Below, piece after piece: positions 25,752-34,563 of a stretch of 64,000 bases of DNA. The stretch comes from Roseomonas aerilata DSM 19363 (lineage in GTDB: Bacteria; Pseudomonadota; Alphaproteobacteria; Acetobacterales; Acetobacteraceae): positions 1-64,000 of the forward strand of contig NZ_JONP01000001.1 in assembly GCF_000711725.1 (NCBI RefSeq). The letters run 5' to 3'. The notes beneath the pieces are model-generated. The model made no database searches, had not been told where the DNA came from, and saw nothing but the letters and a program-made list of their open reading frames with translations. The translations under genes and the position numbers were made by a program. Each line of letters opens with the position of its first letter. Within the stretch, counting starts at the first letter, position 1.

Positions 25752-27005
25752 TCAGGCCGCCATCGCCCTCCCGGCCGGTGCCGTTCCCGCCGTCCGCGCG
25801 GCCGACGCGCGCCGGTGCCCGCCGAGCAGCGCGAGATGCTCCTCGATCACCGCCACCGCCTCGCGGTCCCCTTCCAGCAGCGGGCGCCAGTCGAGGTCGT
25901 CGGCAATGCCCAGCGGATTGCGGAGCAGCAGGTCGGTCTTCACGAAGGGGAAGCCCATCTCCTCCACCAGCTCGCGCCAGAAAAGATGCGTGCTGTTCAG
26001 CGGCCGCCGGCGCAGCGCCGCGCGCATGCCGGCGGCGTCGTCGGGCGCGATGCCCGCGAAGAGGTGCGGGTAGAGGGTACGCACCCGCCGACGCGCCGCC
26101 GGCTGCCGCAGTGCCGCCGCCTCCACCGCCTCGTAGCCGCACCAGGCGGCCACGGGGTGCCCGCGCCCGCGCATCCAGCCGCTCAGCCGCACCTCGCCCT
26201 CTCGGATGGTGCGCCGCTTGTTGGCGGTCACGCGATGCGCGGCGAAGAAGGTCGCGAGATCCGCGATGGTGGCGCGCCCGGTCGCCAGCAGGAAATAGGA
26301 TTGCAGGTGCGGGGCGGGGGCAAGGTTCTCCGTCAGCCCGTAGAGCCCCTCCGGCGCCGCGCGCATGGCTGCGAAGGCGGGCTCGAGCGAGCGGAACGGC
26401 CCGCAAAGGCTGTCATTGACCAGTAGCAGCTCGGTAGCCTCGGGCGCCTGAGCCAGGACAGCCGGCAACAGGTCATGCCAGGCACCGAAGTCGAGGCCGT
26501 AGTTCCGCCGCTCGACGATCGCGGCGCAACGCCCCTCCAGCTCCGAAACGGCAGCGGAGGGGATGGAGGGCGCCATGGACACGAAGACCACGGCGAAGCC
26601 CCGGTCCCGGTAGCCCTGCACCTGGTCCATCACCATCCGGCTCACCGCCGCGACGGGAGCGTAGTGGATGAAGATCGCGACGCTCCGCGCGCGGTCCAGC
26701 GGCACGGCACCCATCCGACAGGAGCGGATGCGCGGCCCCTTGTCGAAGCGCTGGGAAAGGTCGATCCGCGCCGCCTGCACCCGCTGCCGCGCAAGGCTGA
26801 ACCCGGCGCGGAGCAAGGATTGACGAAAGCTGGGTCGGGCCACGAAGGCGCGGAGCCGCGCCCGAAGACCGAGGTGCCGATCCGGCCGCTCGACCACCGC
26901 TGAAAGGCCGGAGGAGCGACCAACAGCCTGATCGGCGCCGAGTTGGCGGGCCTCAAGCCTCACGACGTCACCCCTGTAGCCTGCGCGTTGTGCCGGAGGG
27001 AGCAT
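25752..27005 (-). CDS. Rhamnan synthesis F (RgpF)-like protein
   Basis: A 417-residue protein carrying the RgpF domain from about residue 100: ARSVAIFIHYAPVAAVSRMV, GFAVVFVSMAPSIPSAAVSE, then ERRNYGLDFGAWHDLLPAVL (with the NYGLDFG motif) and LLLVNDSLCGPFRSLEPAFA. The C-terminal part contains STHLFWRELVEEMGFPFVKT. Family members act in polysaccharide assembly, as glycosyltransferase-like proteins. No other polysaccharide gene adjoins it. The start may be the ATG at 27005 or a GTG at 27026. It faces a 225-base gene-free region that contains a perfect palindrome. Confidence 0.87.
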   Translation of the reverse strand: MLPPAQRAGYRGDVVRLEARQLGADQAVGRSSGLSAVVERPDRHLGLRARLRAFVARPSFRQSLLRAGFSLARQRVQAARIDLSQRFDKGPRIRSCRMGAVPLDRARSVAIFIHYAPVAAVSRMVMDQVQGYRDRGFAVVFVSMAPSIPSAAVSELEGRCAAIVERRNYGLDFGAWHDLLPAVLAQAPEATELLLVNDSLCGPFRSLEPAFAAMRAAPEGLYGLTENLAPAPHLQSYFLLATGRATIADLATFFAAHRVTANKRRTIREGEVRLSGWMRGRGHPVAAWCGYEAVEAAALRQPAARRRVRTLYPHLFAGIAPDDAAGMRAALRRRPLNSTHLFWRELVEEMGFPFVKTDLLLRNPLGIADDLDWRPLLEGDREAVAVIEEHLALLGGHRRASAARTAGTAPAGRAMAA

Positions 27006-27108
27006 GACCAGCCTGCTGGCCGGCACCCGAGAGAGGTAACGCCCAGTTGTTCGTTGTATAGGGCGCGGGGTGACATTAGGCCATGTCCCTGAAGCTGATT
27101 AGATGCTA

Positions 27109-27125
27109 GTGGGAAAGTTTCCCAC
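27109..27125. promoter_or_regulatory. Perfect 17-base palindrome upstream of the RgpF-like gene
   Basis: GTGGGAAA-G-TTTCCCAC is a perfect eight-base inverted repeat around one base. It sits about 50 bases upstream of a TATACA hexamer on the minus strand (27055-27060) that could be the -10 box of the RgpF-like gene. The surrounding 27027-27252 is gene-free and lower in GC than its neighbours. This looks like a regulatory protein binding site. Confidence 0.4.
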
Positions 27126-27252
27126 GTCCAGCCTAGCAGCGACCGATCCTGGCCAAGGTAACGACTTGTCGCCCGCTGGTGCTAATTGGTCACAAGGCTT
27201 CAGTAGATTGCCGACCAGCCGGGCCGACTGCAAGAGCCTGCAGTGACCTCTC

Positions 27253-27879
27253 TCACCGCCCTTCGCGTGCCGCCAGCTGAGCCACCTGGTTCCGCATCGC
27301 GTCCAGCAGGGCGGAAACGCGCCCGCCATTGCGGCTGATCACGGCGGAATACTCGCTGCGCGTGGTCAGGCGGAGCGAGGTGCCCTCGGCAATCACGTCC
27401 ACGACCCGCGGCTGCCCGCCCACCTCGCTCACCCGCCAGTCGAGCGAGAAGGGGGCGAGGTTCGGTCGCTCCACGATGGTGTTCACCAGCGCGTCATCCT
27501 CCGTCCGCTGCTGGCTGCGCCCGAGGGAGAAGCGCACCCCCTGGTACTCGCCGAAGCGGGCGGAGAGGTTGCGGATCAGCGTTTCCTCGAACAGCCGCAT
27601 GTACTGCGCCTGCTCCTCGGGGGTCGCGAGCCGCCAGTAGCGGCCGAGGATGAAGCGCCCCACCCCCTCCACGTCCACCGCCCGGCGAAGGATGTTCGCC
27701 ACCTGGTCCCGCCGCTGCGTCACCGAGCTGCCGCTGTTGATAGCGGTGACAAGTTCCCGCCCCGTGGCCTGGATGAAGGAGGCGGCGCGGGCGGTATCCA
27801 CCGGCTGCGCGGCCGCGGGCAGCGCCCGCCCGAGGAGGAGGGTGGCGCCGGCGGCGAGGAGGATGCGTCTTTCGATCAT
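27253..27879 (-). CDS. mlaC: Phospholipid-binding protein MlaC
   Basis: A 208-residue periplasmic protein of the Ttg2/MlaC family. The signal peptide is IERRILLAAGATLLLGRALP; ANILRRAVDVEGVGRFILGR, then LATPEEQAQYMRLFEETLIR and SEYSAVISRNGGRVSALLDA are the family landmarks. MlaC ferries phospholipids between outer-membrane MlaA and the inner-membrane MlaFEDB ABC transporter. It is downstream of mlaA on the same strand with 174 bases between. mlaF, mlaE and mlaD are not in the window. The ATG at 27879 places the signal peptide at the N-terminus. Confidence 0.92.
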   Translation of the reverse strand: MIERRILLAAGATLLLGRALPAAAQPVDTARAASFIQATGRELVTAINSGSSVTQRRDQVANILRRAVDVEGVGRFILGRYWRLATPEEQAQYMRLFEETLIRNLSARFGEYQGVRFSLGRSQQRTEDDALVNTIVERPNLAPFSLDWRVSEVGGQPRVVDVIAEGTSLRLTTRSEYSAVISRNGGRVSALLDAMRNQVAQLAAREGR

Positions 27880-28053
27880 CGGGTCACAAGTCTCGTTCTG
27901 TCTGTTCGCCAGGCGCCGGCAGGGCATCGAACCGCCGCAGCCCAAGTTAGGGCGCCAACCTTGCCCGCTCAACGCCTGGGCATCGGTTGCGTTCCGCCGC
28001 CGGGCCAAGGAACGCGGCCGGCCAGCGGAACAGTGTACCCCGAAAAGGGCCGT

Positions 28054-28872
28054 TCAGGGCTGCCCGGCGTCCGGCGCGCTGTTCCCCAACCCGGTCCCGA
28101 GGCCCTGGGGCGCCACGGCCGTCGCGCCGGAACCCGTGTTGGCGATCTCCCGCGCGCGCTGCTGCCGGTAGGCGCTGCGCAGCGTGGCGTAGGGGTCGAG
28201 GCTCGTGCGCTGCACGTCATCCAGCGTGTCGAGCAGGGATTCCCGCGTGCTGACCACCGTCGCTCCGGCGCGGGCATAGTTCAGCGCGTCCAGCAGGTCG
28301 CGGTTGCCGAAGGTCAGCCAGGTGAAGGGATCGGCCGCGATGCCCGCCGCGAAGCCCAGCAGGTCCCGCGGGTTGCTCGGGCCGAGAATGGGGATGAAGA
28401 GGTAGGGCCCTTCCTCCACCCCGGCCACCGCGAAGGTCTGCCCGAAATCCTCGGTATGCGGCACGAGGCCGAAGCGGCTCGCCACGTCGAAGATGCCGCC
28501 CACGCCGATCGTCGAGTTGATCATGAAGCGCCCGAGCGTGATCCCGAACCGCTCCGTCTCGCCCTGCAGCGCGTCGTTCATCAGGATCACGGGGCTGCGC
28601 AGGTTGCCCAGCACGTTCGAGACGCCCGTCCGCACCGGCGGCGGCACCACGGCCCGGTAAGCCACCGCGACCGGCCGCAGCACGGCGGTGTCAATCGCCT
28701 GGTGCACGTCGTACATGGCGCGGTTGAAGGGCTCGGCCGGGTCGTTGGTGGCCCGGAATTCCTCCAGCGCGTCCTTGTCGTCGGGGGGCGGCATGGTGGC
28801 GCAGCCCGCGAGGAGGATTCCCGCGGCGAAGGCGGCGGGCAGGAGGTGGCGGGAGGGAAGGGGAAGGCGCAT
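28054..28872 (-). CDS. mlaA: Outer membrane lipoprotein MlaA (VacJ)
   Basis: A 272-residue lipoprotein with signal and lipobox LLAGC (Cys 24). DPAEPFNRAMYDVHQAIDTA, then AYRAVVPPPVRTGVSNVLGN, and TIGVGGIFDVASRFGL with HTEDFGQTFAVAGV form the conserved core. GPYLFIPILGPSNPRDLLGF is also diagnostic. The protein forms a channel removing phospholipids from the outer leaflet of the outer membrane and passes them to MlaC. The ATG at 28872 is set by the lipoprotein signal. Upstream, GGGTG-TTAG-CACCC (28899-28912) is an inverted repeat in the promoter region shared with metF. Confidence 0.94.
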   Translation of the reverse strand: MRLPLPSRHLLPAAFAAGILLAGCATMPPPDDKDALEEFRATNDPAEPFNRAMYDVHQAIDTAVLRPVAVAYRAVVPPPVRTGVSNVLGNLRSPVILMNDALQGETERFGITLGRFMINSTIGVGGIFDVASRFGLVPHTEDFGQTFAVAGVEEGPYLFIPILGPSNPRDLLGFAAGIAADPFTWLTFGNRDLLDALNYARAGATVVSTRESLLDTLDDVQRTSLDPYATLRSAYRQQRAREIANTGSGATAVAPQGLGTGLGNSAPDAGQP

Positions 28873-29078
28873 GGAGCTGTATGAATCCGGTGTCGCAAGG
28901 GTGTTAGCACCCGCAGCGAAGGCCGGGAACCGCTTCGCGCGCGCCGTTACCGACGGGCCATGCAACCCGGCGTGAGCGGTCTTCCGCCCCCTTCCGGGCC
29001 CGCCCCGCGCTGGACGCGGCACCCGACCGCCCCCAATTGCCGCTTCGAACCGGCCGCGGGATGCTCTAGGACCAACGC

Positions 29079-30026
29079 ATGAACGAGATGTCGCCCCCCA
29101 AGACGCTGCGGAACTGGCTCGCCGGGCCCCGCGTGGACGCCCTTCCCTCGCTGACGGCCATGCCCGCCCCGCTGCTCTCCTTCGAGTTCTTCCCGCCGCG
29201 GACCGAGGCACTGGAGAACCAGCTCTGGTCCTGCGTGAAGCGGCTGGAGCCGCTGGCGCCGCGCTTCGTCTCGGTCACCTACGGCGCCGGGGGCACCACC
29301 CAGGCGCGCACCCACGCGACCGTCACGCGCATCCTTCGTGAATCGAGCCTGACCCCCGCCGCCCACCTCACCTGCGTGGGCGCGACGCGCGAGGAGGTGG
29401 ATGCGGTGGCCCGCGACTACTGGGAGGCCGGCGTGCGCCACATCGTCGCGCTGCGCGGCGACGCCCCGGCCGGGGAAGGCGGCTACCAGCCCCACCCCGG
29501 CGGCTACGCCTACGCCGCCGACCTCGTCGCCGGACTCAAGCGTATCGCGGACTTCGAGATCTCCGTCGCCGCCTACCCGGAGGTCCACCCGACCGCCTCC
29601 TCGCCGGACGAGGACCTCGACAACCTCAAGCGCAAGATCGACGCCGGCGCCACGCGCGCCATCACCCAGTACTTCTTCGACGCCCCTACCTTCCTCCGCT
29701 TCATCGACCGCGCCCACGCGGCAGGCATCACCGTGCCGATCGTGCCGGGCATCCTGCCGGTGACGAACTTCGCCCAGGTGGCCAAGTTCTCGGCCATGTG
29801 CGGCGCCCGCGTGCCGGATTGGATGGGCACCCTCTTCGAAGGCCTGGACGATGACGCGGAAACCCGTCGCATGGTCGCCGCCGTCGTGGCCGCGGAACAG
29901 GTGAGGCTCCTCCAGGCGAATGGCGTGGACGAGTTCCACTTCTACACGCTGAACCGGCCGGACCTGACCTACGCCATCGCCCATATCCTGGGGGCCAGGC
30001 CCCATGCGGCCTCGACGAAGGCCTGA
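29079..30026 (+). CDS. metF: Methylenetetrahydrofolate reductase
   Basis: A 315-residue TIM-barrel flavoprotein that reduces 5,10-methylene-THF to 5-methyl-THF for methionine synthesis. SFEFFPPRTEALENQLW carries the conserved Glu of the active site, SVTYGAGGTTQARTHATVTR binds folate, LRGDAP is the FAD motif, and PGILPVTNFAQVAKFSAMCG is typical. The ATG at 29079 has AGGA seven bases upstream. It is divergent from mlaA and ends 18 bases before a 17-base-pair perfect hairpin. No other methionine gene is near. Confidence 0.95.
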   Translation: MNEMSPPKTLRNWLAGPRVDALPSLTAMPAPLLSFEFFPPRTEALENQLWSCVKRLEPLAPRFVSVTYGAGGTTQARTHATVTRILRESSLTPAAHLTCVGATREEVDAVARDYWEAGVRHIVALRGDAPAGEGGYQPHPGGYAYAADLVAGLKRIADFEISVAAYPEVHPTASSPDEDLDNLKRKIDAGATRAITQYFFDAPTFLRFIDRAHAAGITVPIVPGILPVTNFAQVAKFSAMCGARVPDWMGTLFEGLDDDAETRRMVAAVVAAEQVRLLQANGVDEFHFYTLNRPDLTYAIAHILGARPHAASTKA

Positions 30027-30044
30027 TGGGGCGGCGCTGGTGAC

Positions 30045-30082
30045 CCCAGGGAGAGGAAGAAGGAATTCTTCCTCTCCCTGGG
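30045..30082. terminator. Large perfect hairpin downstream of metF
   Basis: CCCAGGGAGAGGAAGAA and its exact complement flank a GGAA loop, giving a 17-base-pair stem. No T run follows on either strand, so it could be a bidirectional terminator between convergent metF and the symporter-family gene, or a 3'-end stability structure. Two other stems follow, at 30133-30157 and 30199-30219 (CCAGGAGCC-TCA-GGCTCCTGG), nearer the stop of the minus-strand gene. The 193 bases from 30083 to 30275 contain no gene that I can see. Confidence 0.55.
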
Positions 30083-30275
30083 CCCCTCACCATCATCTCG
30101 TCCTATCTGTTTGATGGGTTTATCGACCGGGGCGCCTTGGGTCCGTGATCCAAGGCGACTGCACGTTCAGGAAGGTTCCGCGAGAGCCGGATGCAGGTCC
30201 AGGAGCCTCAGGCTCCTGGCGGGAGAGGTCTGGAGACGGCAGAGCCCTCTTCGGGCGCCACCAGCGCCGGCCCGA

Positions 30276-31220
30276 TCAATCCTCCAGCCGCAGCCGCCGG
30301 TAGATCGGCCGCAGCAGGAAGGGCGAGAGGAACAGCGGGAACTGGCAGAGAGAGAAGAAGAGCAGGATCCGCGCATCCGTGGTGGCCGGCAGCACCGCGA
30401 AGTAGAGGGCCATGTTCCGGTTGCCCGAGAGCAGCCCCGCCGAGAGAGCCACACGCTTCCCGGCTGGCAAGAAGGCGAGAGCCGTCACCGCATTGAGGGC
30501 GAAGGCGCCGCCGAAGGCCAGCGCCAAACCACCCAGCACGAAGCCTGGGGAGGCGAGTAGGCGCGCCAACACCCCGTCCATGATCCCGAAGCCGTAGAGC
30601 ACCACCAGCAGCACCACCGTCCCGTCCACGGCCGGGCCCCAGCGATCGAGCGTGACGCGTGGGACGATCCGGCGGATGGCGACGGAGATGACCAGCGGCA
30701 CCCCCACCACCAGCACCAGCCGCCCCATCAGCCCGCCGACCGAGAGGGCGAGGTCCACGCCGAGCAGCCCAAGCGCCAGGGGCGGCGCGGTGAAGGGCAC
30801 GAGGAGGGTGGAGATGAGCGAAACCACCAGCGACAACTCGCCATCCAGCCCGACGAGCCGGGCGAAGGCGGGGGAGGAGGTGGCGGAGCAGCCCGTCGCC
30901 ATGATCACCAGCCCCGCGCCGAGCGGCCCTTCAAGCCCGGCCAGCCGAACGAAGGCGAAGGCCAGCAAGGGCGTGGCGAGCAGGACCCAGGCGAGCATCC
31001 CTGCCACCAGCAATGGCCGTCGGAGATAGGACAGCACCTGTCCCGGATCGACCCGGAGGAGCACCAGCGTCATCAGCACCGCGATCGTCGGCGTCACCAC
31101 GTCGCGCAGCGCCGCGGAAAGGGGCGGGATCAGCAGCCCCGCGAAGATGCCCGCCGCCAGCAGCGCCCCTCCGTGCCGGGCGGACCATTCGAGAAGGCGG
31201 CGAAGCGGCAATCGGCACAT
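30276..31220 (-). CDS. Bile acid:sodium symporter (BASS) family transporter
   Basis: A 314-residue membrane protein with about ten hydrophobic segments and a polar Arg-rich N-terminus. ATGCSATSSPAFARLVGLDG is the unwound-helix motif of the BASS fold, and GLLSGNRNMALYFAVLPATT the second one. Bacterial members carry organic anions and arsenite-like or metabolite cargo; the substrate is unknown. The ATG at 31220 is preferred to a GTG two codons earlier. It is divergent from uvrD, sharing a 65-base promoter region. Confidence 0.85.
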   Translation of the reverse strand: MCRLPLRRLLEWSARHGGALLAAGIFAGLLIPPLSAALRDVVTPTIAVLMTLVLLRVDPGQVLSYLRRPLLVAGMLAWVLLATPLLAFAFVRLAGLEGPLGAGLVIMATGCSATSSPAFARLVGLDGELSLVVSLISTLLVPFTAPPLALGLLGVDLALSVGGLMGRLVLVVGVPLVISVAIRRIVPRVTLDRWGPAVDGTVVLLVVLYGFGIMDGVLARLLASPGFVLGGLALAFGGAFALNAVTALAFLPAGKRVALSAGLLSGNRNMALYFAVLPATTDARILLFFSLCQFPLFLSPFLLRPIYRRLRLED

Positions 31221-31248
31221 CCCCACCCGCGCCGGGAGGTCATCGTGG

Positions 31249-31276
31249 TTGGCGCGGGTTCGCAGCCCGTTCTATA
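31249..31276 (+). promoter_or_regulatory. Sigma-70-like promoter of uvrD
   Basis: TTGGCG (31249-31254), a 16-base spacer and TCTATA (31271-31276) form a good -35/-10 pair. Transcription would start near 31283, only about three bases before the GTG start codon of uvrD, which lacks a Shine-Dalgarno. A leaderless or near-leaderless transcript is inferred. Confidence 0.5.
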
Positions 31277-31285
31277 GCCGGCCCC

Positions 31286-33532
31286 GTGTTCCCACCAGCC
31301 CAGCCCCCCTCCGCCAACCCGCAAGCCCTGGCCGTCCCGGCGGACGACTACCTTGCCAAGCTCAACGCCGAGCAGCGCGAGGCCGTGGAGACCGTGGACG
31401 GCCCGCTGCTGGTGCTCGCCGGCGCCGGCACCGGCAAGACGCGGGTGCTGACGACGCGCTTCGCCCATATCCTGATGACCCGCCGCGCCTTCCCCAACCA
31501 GGTGCTGGCCGTCACCTTCACCAACAAGGCCGCGCGCGAGATGCGAGAGCGGGTCAGCACCATCCTCGGCCGCCCTGCGGAAGGGCTGTGGCTGGGCACC
31601 TTCCACGCCCTCTGCGCGAGGATGCTCCGGCGGCACGCGGAATATGTCGGGCTGACCTCGTCCTTCACCATCCTCGACACCGACGACCAGATGCGCCTGC
31701 TGAAGCAGGTGATGGACGCCGCGGCGGTGGACATGAAGCGCTGGCCGCCCCAGGGGTTGATGGCGGTGATCCAGCGCTGGAAGGATCGTGGCCTGCCCCC
31801 CGCCCGCGTCTCCCCGGCCGAGGACAGCGACTACGCCAACAACCGTGCGCGATCGCTCTACGAGGCCTATCAGTCCCGCCTGCGCGACCTCAACGCCGCC
31901 GATTTCGGCGACCTGATGCTGCACATGGTGGAGATCCTGCGCACCCAGCCGAACGTGCTGGAGCAGTACCACCGCGCCTTCCGCTACATCCTGGTGGACG
32001 AGTACCAGGACACGAACAGCGTGCAGTACCTCTGGCTGCGGCTGCTGGCGCAGCAGCACCGCAACATCTGCTGCGTGGGCGACGACGACCAGTCCATCTA
32101 TTCCTGGCGCGGCGCGGAGGTGGAGAACATCCTCCGCTTCGAGAAGGACTTCCCGGGCGCGAAGATCGTGCGCCTTGAATCGAACTACCGCTCCACCCGA
32201 CCCATCCTTGCCGCCGCCTCGCACCTCATCGCGAAGAATGAAGGCCGCCTCGGCAAGACCCTTCGCTCCGGCCGCAACGACGCCGAGGGGGAGAAGGTTC
32301 GCGTCGTCTCCCTCTGGGACTCCGAGGAGGAGGCCCGCATGGTCGGCGAGCGGATCGAGCAGGCGCAGCGGAAGGGCGTCTCCCTCGGTGAGGTCGCGAT
32401 CCTCGTCCGGGCCGGCTTCCAGACACGCTCCTTCGAGGAACGGCTGATCACCCTCGGCATTCCCTACCGCGTGGTCGGTGGGCTGAAGTTCTACGAGCGG
32501 GCCGAGATCCGCGACGCCATGGCCTACATGCGCGTCATGCACCAGCCGAGCGACGACCTCGCCTTCGAGCGCATCGTGAACACCCCCAAGCGCGGCATCG
32601 GTGACGGCGCGCTGCAATCCATGCATGTCGCGGCGCGCGAGCAGGGCATTCCGCTAGCTATCGCCGCCGAGCGCCTGGCCCGCACGGAGGCGATGCGCGC
32701 CAAGCCCCGCGCCGCCATGCGGGAGTTGTTCGACGGCTTCTCCCGCTGGCGCGCGCTGATGCAGCGGGAAGGCCACGTCGTCGCCGTCGCCACCATGCTC
32801 GACGAGTCCGGCTACACGGAGATGTGGAAGCAGGACAAGTCGGCCGAGGCGCCGGGCCGGTTGGAAAACCTGAAGGAACTCGTGCGCGCCATCGGCGAGT
32901 TCACGACGCTGGAGGGCTTCCTCGAGCACGTCGCGCTCGTCATGGAGAACGACGAGAACGCCGAGGGCGCTCGCGTCTCGCTGATGACGCTGCACGCCGC
33001 CAAGGGCCTCGAATTCGATCTCGTCTTCCTGCCGGGCTGGGAGGAAGGCCTGTTCCCCCACCAGCGCGCGCTGGACGAGGGCGGCACGAAGTCGCTCGAG
33101 GAGGAGCGGCGCCTTGCTTATGTCGGCATTACCCGCGCGCGGAAGATGGCAGTGATCTCCCACGCCGCGAACCGCCGCATCTACGGCAACTGGTCCGCCG
33201 CCATCCCCTCCCGTTTCCTGGAAGACCTGCCGCCCGACCAGATCGAGCGCGAGGGCAGCGGCGCCGTCCAGCGCGCCCGCATGGTGGACGCGCCCTCCGT
33301 GTTCAGCGGCAACTCGCCCTTCTCCTCCCAGCGTCCGCGCGTGATCGAGGCCGGCGCCTGGGAGGTGAAGGAACGCCCCTCCCGCGCCGATGCGATGAAG
33401 GTCGGCCAGCGCGTCTTCCACCAGAAGTTCGGCTACGGCCGCGTCACGGCGGTGGACGACAACCGGCTGGAGGTGGATTTCGAGAAGGCGGGCCAGAAGC
33501 GCGTCCTCGACAGCTTCGTGGAGAAGGCATGA
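31286..33532 (+). CDS. uvrD: DNA helicase UvrD/PcrA
   Basis: A 748-residue superfamily 1A helicase for nucleotide excision and mismatch repair. Walker A is AGAGTGKTR (residues 45-53). FTNKAAREMRERVS is motif Ia, RYILVDEYQDTNSVQYLWLR is motif II, GDDDQSIYSWRGAEVENILR is motif III, and TLHAAKGLEFDLVFLPGWEE and RRLAYVGITRARKMAVIS are motifs V and VI. The C-terminal Tudor-like region (GQRVFHQKFGYGRVTAV) is intact. Start is a GTG at 31286. Its stop overlaps the prmA start (ATGA), coupling the two genes. Confidence 0.95.
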   Translation: MFPPAQPPSANPQALAVPADDYLAKLNAEQREAVETVDGPLLVLAGAGTGKTRVLTTRFAHILMTRRAFPNQVLAVTFTNKAAREMRERVSTILGRPAEGLWLGTFHALCARMLRRHAEYVGLTSSFTILDTDDQMRLLKQVMDAAAVDMKRWPPQGLMAVIQRWKDRGLPPARVSPAEDSDYANNRARSLYEAYQSRLRDLNAADFGDLMLHMVEILRTQPNVLEQYHRAFRYILVDEYQDTNSVQYLWLRLLAQQHRNICCVGDDDQSIYSWRGAEVENILRFEKDFPGAKIVRLESNYRSTRPILAAASHLIAKNEGRLGKTLRSGRNDAEGEKVRVVSLWDSEEEARMVGERIEQAQRKGVSLGEVAILVRAGFQTRSFEERLITLGIPYRVVGGLKFYERAEIRDAMAYMRVMHQPSDDLAFERIVNTPKRGIGDGALQSMHVAAREQGIPLAIAAERLARTEAMRAKPRAAMRELFDGFSRWRALMQREGHVVAVATMLDESGYTEMWKQDKSAEAPGRLENLKELVRAIGEFTTLEGFLEHVALVMENDENAEGARVSLMTLHAAKGLEFDLVFLPGWEEGLFPHQRALDEGGTKSLEEERRLAYVGITRARKMAVISHAANRRIYGNWSAAIPSRFLEDLPPDQIEREGSGAVQRARMVDAPSVFSGNSPFSSQRPRVIEAGAWEVKERPSRADAMKVGQRVFHQKFGYGRVTAVDDNRLEVDFEKAGQKRVLDSFVEKA

Positions 33533-34437
33533 TGTCCAGGCGCCACGCCCAGAACCTCGAAGCGGTTTCCATCGACGGCCTGCCGGAGGAGGCGGTGCCG
33601 ATGGTGGAGGCCGCCTTCCAGCGCGCCTGCCGCACCGTCTCCCTCTTCCTCGACGAGCCCTCTGACACCTGGCGCGTGGAGGGCGTGCGCGAGGAGGGCG
33701 CGAAGGAGGACGAGCTGGCCGCGGCCCTCGCGCTCGCCTCCCTGATGACGGGCCTCGACCTCGTGCCGCAGCGCGCCCCGGTGGAGGCCGAGGGCTGGCT
33801 CGCCCGCACCGCCGAGGCCTTCCCCGAGCAGTCCATCGGCGGCCGCGTCCTCATCCGCCCCACCCACCTGCCGGACCGCAAGGTGCACGGAAGGACGGTG
33901 CTGAAGCTCGATGCCGGCCTCGCCTTCGGCTCCGGCGAGCACGCCTCCACCCGCGGCTGCCTCATCGCCTTCGAGACGGTCTCGCGCCGCATGCGCCCGC
34001 TGCCGAAGGATCAACTTCGCCTGCTCGACCTCGGCGCGGGTTCCGGCATCCTCGCCATGGCCGCGGCCAGCGCGCTGCACCGCCGGGTGCTGGCGACGGA
34101 TATCGAGCCCTGGTCCGTACGGGTCGCCAACCAGAATGCCGAGATGAACGGCCTGAAGACGCTCGTCCACGCCATCCGTGCCGATGGCTGGACCGCGCCC
34201 GCCGTCTCCAAGCACGGCTACGACCTCGTTTTCGCGAACATCCTGGCTCGGCCTCTCTGCGCCATGGCGCGGGACCTCGCCCGCCACCTGCGTCCGGGCG
34301 GCACCGCCATCCTGGCGGGGCTCCTCGGCATCCAGGCGCGCCAGGTCATGGCCGCCCATCGCCGCGGCGGGCTGCACCTCGAACGGCGCCTCGATTTCGG
34401 CCCCTGGACGACGTTGGTCCTCCGCAAGGCCGGCTGA
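33529..34437 (+). CDS. prmA: Ribosomal protein L11 methyltransferase
   Basis: A 302-residue SAM-dependent enzyme that trimethylates ribosomal protein L11. The N-terminal third is the L11-recognition domain. SAM motif I is LLDLGAGSGILAMAAASALH, preceded by LAFGSGEHASTRGCLIAFET; DLVFANILARPLCAMARDLA carries the NILAxPL motif diagnostic of PrmA. The ATG at 33529 overlaps the uvrD stop; a second ATG follows directly. A coupled helicase-methyltransferase pair is known in alphaproteobacteria. Length and motifs are standard. Confidence 0.94.
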   Translation: MMSRRHAQNLEAVSIDGLPEEAVPMVEAAFQRACRTVSLFLDEPSDTWRVEGVREEGAKEDELAAALALASLMTGLDLVPQRAPVEAEGWLARTAEAFPEQSIGGRVLIRPTHLPDRKVHGRTVLKLDAGLAFGSGEHASTRGCLIAFETVSRRMRPLPKDQLRLLDLGAGSGILAMAAASALHRRVLATDIEPWSVRVANQNAEMNGLKTLVHAIRADGWTAPAVSKHGYDLVFANILARPLCAMARDLARHLRPGGTAILAGLLGIQARQVMAAHRRGGLHLERRLDFGPWTTLVLRKAG

Positions 34438-34455
34438 CCAGCCCCGGAAACAGCA

Positions 34456-34501
34456 CCGGCCCGCGGTGGCGCCCAAGGGGGAGGGGCGTCGCGCGGGCCG
34501 G
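34456..34501. terminator. Inverted repeat between prmA and the DUF1127 gene
   Basis: CCGGCCCGCG and CGCGGGCCGG pair over ten bases around a 26-base GC-rich loop, 18 bases after the prmA stop. The GC-rich loop has no T tract. A smaller stem (GGCGAAG/CTTCGCC) begins near 34512 next to the minus-strand DUF1127 stop. Termination for both converging units is inferred. Confidence 0.35.
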
Positions 34502-34563
34502 GCATCAGGACGGCGAAGGAGGAGGGGGACTTCGCCGCCCCGGTACTCAGGAGAGGATGTCGC

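Noticed and set aside
28873-29078. SAM or SAH riboswitch ahead of metF
   Set aside because: No conserved core sequence of the known SAM/SAH classes could be recognised in the 205 bases; only a small GGGTG/CACCC repeat toward mlaA.
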